Shown here: one piece after another, positions 59,964 to 64,000 of the stretch | How positions within the stretch are numbered: position 1 is the first letter of the stretch | Layout of the letters: every line of letters begins with the position of its first letter | Assembly (NCBI GenBank): GCA_007693745.1 | Contig: REDA01000052.1 | Coordinates: forward strand, 1 to 64,000 | DNA: 64,000 bases | From: Balneolaceae bacterium | Lineage (GTDB): Bacteria; Bacteroidota; Rhodothermia; Balneolales; Balneolaceae | Direction of reading: 5' to 3' | Made by a program: the position numbers and the translations under genes | Notes under the pieces: generated by a model | Told to the model about the DNA's origin: nothing | The model's input: only the letters and a program-made list of their open reading frames with translations | Database searches by the model: none

Positions 59964-60380
59964 TTAAAAAAAAGTAATTTCACGTGTTTCTGAATCTGTA
60001 ACGCTGATTTCAATTCGTTTGCAGGAATCGGGCAAAATAGGTTCTATTTTCTCCGGCCACTCAATGATACAGATACCGGAACCAAATAAATACTCCTCTG
60101 CACCAATTTCAAGTGCCTCTTCATACTGTTTCAGACGATAACAGTCGAAGTGATAAACCGGAAACTTGCCGGAATACTCATTGATGATGGTGAATGTGGG
60201 GGAGGTCACCTCTTCTCCGGACGTTCCCATTCCCTGCATAAATCCCTGAACGAAATGCGTTTTCCCGGCTCCGAGTTCCCCGCTCAGGCAGATTACATCC
60301 CCGGCCTTTACCTCACCTGCAAACCTGCGTGCAATGTCCCTCGTCTCCTTCGGCGACTTGCTTACCTCCTTACTTATCAT
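59964..60380 (-). CDS. tsaE: tRNA threonylcarbamoylation ATPase TsaE
   Basis: 138 residues. Walker A is G-E-L-G-A-G-K-T (34-41), T-S-P-T-F-T at about 59-64, and the C-terminal I-I-E-W-P-E-K-I motif is present. It drives the TsaB-TsaD cycle in t6A formation. Its ATG overlaps the porX stop by 4 bases. TsaD is encoded at 32681-33673. Confidence 0.95.
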   Translation of the reverse strand: MISKEVSKSPKETRDIARRFAGEVKAGDVICLSGELGAGKTHFVQGFMQGMGTSGEEVTSPTFTIINEYSGKFPVYHFDCYRLKQYEEALEIGAEEYLFGSGICIIEWPEKIEPILPDSCKRIEISVTDSETREITFF

Positions 60381-61924
60381 CTTTTCGGACGCATGGTTGC
60401 CACGGGTAAAATCATCTCCTCCATCGATGCTCCTCCATGCTGAAAGGTATCCCTGTACCGGTTCTGATACTTTTTGTAATTGGTCGGATAAACGAAGTAG
60501 TAATCTTCCTTGGCTATGATGTAGTTGTTGGCCGGGGGTTGAACCGGTAACTGATAGTGATGCGGTTTATCGATAAAGATGGCTGCGCTTTCATGCGCTT
60601 TCAGATTCCTGCCGTACTTGTAGCGTAAATTCGTGGCGGTATCCCGATCCCCGAATACTTTTGTATCCCGCATAGCCCTGACAGATCCGTGATCTGTAGA
60701 GACCACAACCAGAACATCCTCTTTAGCCAGCTCTCTGAACATGCGAAACAGTGAGGAGTGCTGAAACCACGCCTCTGCCAGCGACCGGAACGCAGATACA
60801 TCCGGAGCCAGCTGTTTCAGCACCTCCGAATCCGAGCGGCTGTGTACCAGGGTATCCACAAAATTATAGATGATCGCCGTAAAGGGCGACTGTGTATAAT
60901 TGGACATTTTATCCGCTATACGATTGCCATCTTCGGGTTGTATGACCTTCTCATATTTTACCAGATCCGGAAGTTTGTGCCGCTTCAGGTATTTCTGGAG
61001 CAAAACCTCTTCGTGGCGGTTCAGTGAGAGCTCATCCTGCCCCATATTCCACAGATCGGGATATTTTTCCTCAATTTCCAAAGGATAGAGTCCGGAAAAA
61101 ATTGCATTTCGCGAATAGGGTGTCGCCGTTGGTAAAATGGAGTAGTAGAATTCGGTATCAATTGTGTAATAGTCGTTCAGCATGTTTTCAAACAACAGCC
61201 ACTGGTCGTAGCGCATACAGTCGATCAGAAAAAAAAGAACGGTCTTCTGCTCACGGATGTGCGGAAAGACATGATTGCTCAGCAGTGCAGGGCTCAGCTG
61301 CGGCCTGTCGGCACTGTTTTCCGAAAGCCAGCTCCGGTACTCTGTTTTAATAAAGCGGCCAAACTCCTGGTTTGCCTGCTGAAACTGATCCTGAAGAACC
61401 TGCTGCAGCGCTTCATCTCCCGAACCCAGATTAAGATCCCAGTGGGTCAGGGTTTTGTAAATTTCTATCCACTCCTTCCAGCTCGTCTGATTGGTGAAAC
61501 GATCCGATAGTTCTTTAAACCCTTTCAGATAGGACTGTGCTGCACGTTCAATTTCGATTCTCTTCTTATCAAGTATTCGCTTGACCGTCAGCAGTATCTG
61601 ATTCGGATTCACAGGCTTGATCAGATAGTCTGCAATTTTGTTGCCAATCGCATCCTCCATAATCTCCTCTTCTTCACTTTTCGTAATCATCACCACAGGC
61701 AGCGAGGGGCGGATTGCCTGAATCTGCTCCAGTGTAGCGAGACCATCCATGCCCGGCATCTGCTCATCCAGAAATACGATGTCGAAGGGCCGGTTCCGTA
61801 TCATTTCAACGGCATCCCGTCCGTTTGTAACCGGGACAATACTGAACCCTTTTCCCTCGAGGAAAATAATATGTGATTTGAGCTGATCGATTTCATCATC
61901 AGCCCAGAGAATATAATTCGACAT
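60377..61924 (-). CDS. porX: PorX-type response regulator with PglZ domain
   Basis: 515 residues. The receiver domain (1-120) is intact: Asp9/Asp10, phospho-acceptor Asp53 (F-L-D-E-Q-M-P-G), Thr81 and Lys103. A helical linker (about 125-215) leads to a PglZ/alkaline phosphatase-like domain (about 225-515) with Asp235 (L-I-D-C-M-R-Y-D), Thr266/Thr268, Asp357/His361, Asp411-His412 and His496, all metal or catalytic positions. PorX controls type IX secretion with PorY in Porphyromonas, by acting on oligonucleotides. No histidine kinase is next to it here. Coupled to tsaE. Confidence 0.94.
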   Translation of the reverse strand: MSNYILWADDEIDQLKSHIIFLEGKGFSIVPVTNGRDAVEMIRNRPFDIVFLDEQMPGMDGLATLEQIQAIRPSLPVVMITKSEEEEIMEDAIGNKIADYLIKPVNPNQILLTVKRILDKKRIEIERAAQSYLKGFKELSDRFTNQTSWKEWIEIYKTLTHWDLNLGSGDEALQQVLQDQFQQANQEFGRFIKTEYRSWLSENSADRPQLSPALLSNHVFPHIREQKTVLFFLIDCMRYDQWLLFENMLNDYYTIDTEFYYSILPTATPYSRNAIFSGLYPLEIEEKYPDLWNMGQDELSLNRHEEVLLQKYLKRHKLPDLVKYEKVIQPEDGNRIADKMSNYTQSPFTAIIYNFVDTLVHSRSDSEVLKQLAPDVSAFRSLAEAWFQHSSLFRMFRELAKEDVLVVVSTDHGSVRAMRDTKVFGDRDTATNLRYKYGRNLKAHESAAIFIDKPHHYQLPVQPPANNYIIAKEDYYFVYPTNYKKYQNRYRDTFQHGGASMEEMILPVATMRPKR

Positions 61925-62114
61925 GGTATGGGATTGATCCTTTTATAACTCCCGGGAATTCCCTCTGTGCTGCAGTTTACAGCGAAGGCAGAAAGTGTTA
62001 TGGTAACGTACCAAAAACCTGATTCTGTTACAGGTATAGTAAAATAGTGAAAGCCGCAGCGGTTTAAAAAAATAAACTCCTTTTTGAGGCTCTGCTGTTT
62101 CACTTCTTCATCGT

Positions 62115-62654
62115 TCACTCTTCCACAGTTATCAGCGGCGCTATCTGTTCCAGTCTCCTCGGACCGATTCCGCGTATCTCCAGCAGCTGCGAAACCTCTC
62201 TGAACGGGCCATTGGCCTCTCTCCACTCTGCAATGCGTGCGGCATAGGCCGGCCCAATACCGGGCAGCTGCTGAAGCTCCTCCTCGCTTGCCCGATTGAT
62301 GTTTATACGATCTCCCGCAACCGGCTGCCGAAGTGAAGTCGTTGCTGTATCGAAGGACGCTTCCAGATAGGGTCGCGGCTCTTCTGTGATTCTAGCGGGG
62401 TGTTCCGGTTCGGGATTGTATCTGGACAGGATTTCGGCTTTTTCAGCTTCAGCAACCCTGCTTCGCTCCAGAAATATACTCTCCATTTCAGCATAGTATT
62501 CTGAGTCATAACCCGGAGCGGTACGTATCCAGCCCGTAAGGAGTGTTACCGTTACAATCAGCATAAACAAAACGGTGACCGTGATCCTCTCTGTGCGGGT
62601 GATGGAGAGGGTCTCTAAAAGAAAAAAGAGTTTTCGTTTTATTTTATCTTTCAC
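62115..62654 (-). CDS. Membrane-anchored ComEA-like helix-hairpin-helix protein
   Basis: 179 residues from a GTG start. One membrane helix (about 26-44) is followed by a polar linker and two HhH motifs: I-N-I-N-R-A-S-E-E-E-L-Q-Q-L-P-G-I-G-P (about 117-135) and L-L-E-I-R-G-I-G-P-R-R-L-E-Q-I (about 157-171). It should bind DNA outside the inner membrane, like ComEA, in competence or DNA uptake. It could equally be a general helix-hairpin-helix membrane protein. Separated by 190 bases from porX. Confidence 0.9.
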   Translation of the reverse strand: MKDKIKRKLFFLLETLSITRTERITVTVLFMLIVTVTLLTGWIRTAPGYDSEYYAEMESIFLERSRVAEAEKAEILSRYNPEPEHPARITEEPRPYLEASFDTATTSLRQPVAGDRININRASEEELQQLPGIGPAYAARIAEWREANGPFREVSQLLEIRGIGPRRLEQIAPLITVEE

Positions 62655-62683
62655 CGCCCGGCTTTTTTATATTTTTTGGGAAA

Positions 62684-62893
62684 TCACTGCCTCTGCATCA
62701 TCTGCTGATTTTCAGAACGGATCTTCTCGGCTTCCCGTGAGACTTCCGGGAACCAGATCTCATTTCGATCTGAAAAATCAAACAACAAAACGGGATGCAT
62801 CTCAATAAAAATATCTATTGAGGCCTGCAGTTCACTATATTCAGGAACAGAAACTGTTACCTTCCTTACAAAACTTTGAACAGAAAAACGCAT
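62684..62893 (-). CDS. Hypothetical 69-residue protein
   Basis: Start ATG at 62893; a longer version from 62959 would overlap the divergent hydrolase by 84 bases. No known domain. The composition is ordinary for a soluble protein: hydrophobic strand near M-H-P-V-L-L-F-D-F-S and a polar, Gln/Glu-rich C-terminus (Q-Q-M-M-Q-R-Q). It overlaps the divergent hydrolase start by 18 bases. Could be spurious. Confidence 0.35.
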   Translation of the reverse strand: MRFSVQSFVRKVTVSVPEYSELQASIDIFIEMHPVLLFDFSDRNEIWFPEVSREAEKIRSENQQMMQRQ

Positions 62894-63688
62894 TTTACTG
62901 CAGCGGATAACATTTTCTGGAGAAAAACAGGAAATGGCAAACCGATTCTGGTTCTGCATGGATGGGGAAGCCAGTCGGAAGTGATGATGCCGGTCGCTTC
63001 AGAGCTTGGGGATATCAGAACGTTTTATATCCCTGATCTGCCTGGCTTCGGCCGGTCGCCTGCTCCCGTGCAGTCCTGGAGTGTTGATGACTACGCAGAT
63101 GCTGTGGTGCGTTTTGTGACAGAGGTAATGCCCGTCGAATCATTCGACCTGCTGGTTCACTCCTTTGGAGCCAGGATTGCAATTAAGCTACTGGTGCGCG
63201 AAGACTTCAGTTCCAGGATTGATAAAGTGATTTTTACCGGTGCGGCAGGGTTAAAGCCAGAGCGAAAACCCGGTTTTTATCTCAAAAAATATAGTGCCGG
63301 AATACTGAAAACCCCTTTCATGATTCTGCCTGCCGGATATCGGGAGAAGGGGTTGGCAAAACTTCGTGCCACCTCTTTATGGAAAAAACTTGGCTCCGCA
63401 GATTATCAGAAGCTGAGTGGAGTGATGAGAGAAACCTTTGTGAAAACTGTCACGGAGTACCTGGATCCACTTCTGCCGGGGATCACCCACGAGGTCTTGC
63501 TGATCTGGGGAGAATCGGATGAAGCAACACCGGCCACACAGGGAAAGCGGATGGAAGCCGGTCTGCAGAGAGGCACCCTCATCCTCATGAAAGATGCCGG
63601 GCATTACGCATTCCTTGATCAGACCCGGCTTTTCAACTCGATTGCAAGAGCCTATCTGGATCCAGGCCCTGATGCGGGGAGTGAGTAA
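62876..63688 (+). CDS. Alpha/beta hydrolase
   Basis: 270 residues from a TTG start. Oxyanion motif V-L-H-G-W-G (about 26-31), nucleophile elbow V-H-S-F-G (Ser96), acid near E-S-D-E (about 212-215) and His in D-A-G-H-Y-A-F (about 242). It is cytoplasmic, with no signal peptide. Belongs to the broad class including BioH and MenH-like esterases; substrate unknown. Its end lies within a terminator hairpin that separates it from yidC. Confidence 0.9.
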   Translation: MNRKTHFTAADNIFWRKTGNGKPILVLHGWGSQSEVMMPVASELGDIRTFYIPDLPGFGRSPAPVQSWSVDDYADAVVRFVTEVMPVESFDLLVHSFGARIAIKLLVREDFSSRIDKVIFTGAAGLKPERKPGFYLKKYSAGILKTPFMILPAGYREKGLAKLRATSLWKKLGSADYQKLSGVMRETFVKTVTEYLDPLLPGITHEVLLIWGESDEATPATQGKRMEAGLQRGTLILMKDAGHYAFLDQTRLFNSIARAYLDPGPDAGSE

Positions 63689-63706
63689 CAAACGCCGTTA
63701 CTCACT
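63680..63706. terminator. Hairpin between the hydrolase and yidC
   Basis: AGTGAGTAAC (63680-63689) pairs perfectly with GTTACTCACT (63697-63706) around loop AAACGCC. It contains the hydrolase stop codon. Only a short CTTT follows, so it is a weaker intrinsic terminator that may serve both convergent genes. Confidence 0.6.
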
Positions 63707-63720
63707 CTTTGAGGAGAGAA

Positions 63721-64000
63721 TTATTTCTTTTTCTTCTGCTTTCTCTTCAGCGCCTGCTTCTGATTGTTGTCAACCAGTTCGGGTTTCACCTCCTTGTTTC
63801 CCATCTGCTTGTTAATCAGGGACTGCTGCGCGATAGAGAGCACATTGTAAACGAGGTAGTAGAGGCTGAGTCCGGACGCGAAATTATTAAATACGAAGAG
63901 CAACACGAAAGGAATCATATACATGAACACTTTCATATTGGGCCCGCCTGCGGGAGCAGCACCGGCGCTCATTCCGCCTGATACTTTCGACTGCAGGAAC
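63721..64000 (-). CDS. yidC: Membrane protein insertase YidC, C-terminal part (partial)
   Basis: Only the last 92 codons or so are in the window; the frame stays open to the right edge. The visible part has the last membrane helices with F-V-F-N-N-F-A-S-G-L-S-L-Y-Y-L-V-Y-N and the basic tail K-R-K-Q-K-K-K-K seen in YidC/Oxa1. By family it inserts proteins in the inner membrane alone or with SecYEG. The rest lies beyond the window. Confidence 0.93.
   Translation of the reverse strand, partial: FLQSKVSGGMSAGAAPAGGPNMKVFMYMIPFVLLFVFNNFASGLSLYYLVYNVLSIAQQSLINKQMGNKEVKPELVDNNQKQALKRKQKKKK

Overview
This window is from the chromosome of a bacterium of the Bacteroidota/Balneolota/Rhodothermota branch, most likely Balneolota or Rhodothermota. 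The lineage call rests on a PorX-type response regulator with a PglZ domain, a GldC homologue, a BatA-like VWA membrane protein, DUF4199 and DUF2085 proteins, a short class I IlvC, frequent missing Shine-Dalgarno sites with TTG/GTG starts, and outer-envelope lipoproteins with ordinary lipoboxes. I see no phage, insertion sequence, CRISPR array, rRNA or tRNA. Gene density is high and most genes are housekeeping.

Layout. 0.1-3.4 kb: two small envelope or unknown proteins, a DJ-1/PfpI protein and a secreted alpha/beta hydrolase carrying a short internal duplication. 3.4-6 kb: katG and a double-CDGSH iron-sulfur protein, separated by a shared terminator. 6.2-18.1 kb: a branched-chain amino acid cluster, with ilvD divergent from ilvB-ilvN-ilvC-cimA-leuA-leuC-leuD-leuB. 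It makes valine and leucine, and isoleucine through the citramalate route, and ends at a clear terminator. Between ilvD and ilvB lies an Ile/Leu/Val-rich leader reading frame followed by mutually exclusive hairpins, one of which hides the ilvB ribosome site. This looks like an attenuator acting on translation and is the most interesting element I found. 18.3-21.7 kb: an ArsS-type radical SAM enzyme with its CMD partner, an OsmC protein and a MetZ-like sulfhydrylase. 21.7-27.4 kb: a NatAB-like ABC exporter, an amidohydrolase lipoprotein, GAPDH and an ankyrin protein.

27.7-36.4 kb: hup-like, ruvX, def and fmt in one run; then rel/spoT, tsaD and an hsp20-dnaK pair. 36.4-48.4 kb: aroA coupled to a 997-residue TPR protein, a CBS protein, hflX, a membrane protein and a BatA-like VWA protein, with a large uncharacterised lipoprotein divergent from them. 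48.4-57.3 kb: a TIGR01777 reductase, cdsA, four small membrane or signalling proteins, accA, gldC, rluD-like, a DegP-like lipoprotein protease and nrnA. 57.6-64 kb: thiamine pyrophosphokinase coupled to an SSS transporter, a Tudor-like small protein, tsaE, porX, a membrane HhH protein, an alpha/beta hydrolase, and the C-terminus of yidC running off the right edge.

Working together: the ilv/leu cluster is one pathway whose usual allosteric control looks reduced (short LeuA, altered IlvN effector loop), so the leader may carry much of the regulation. PorX and GldC point to a type IX secretion/gliding-type system encoded elsewhere. tsaD and tsaE supply part of the t6A tRNA modification.
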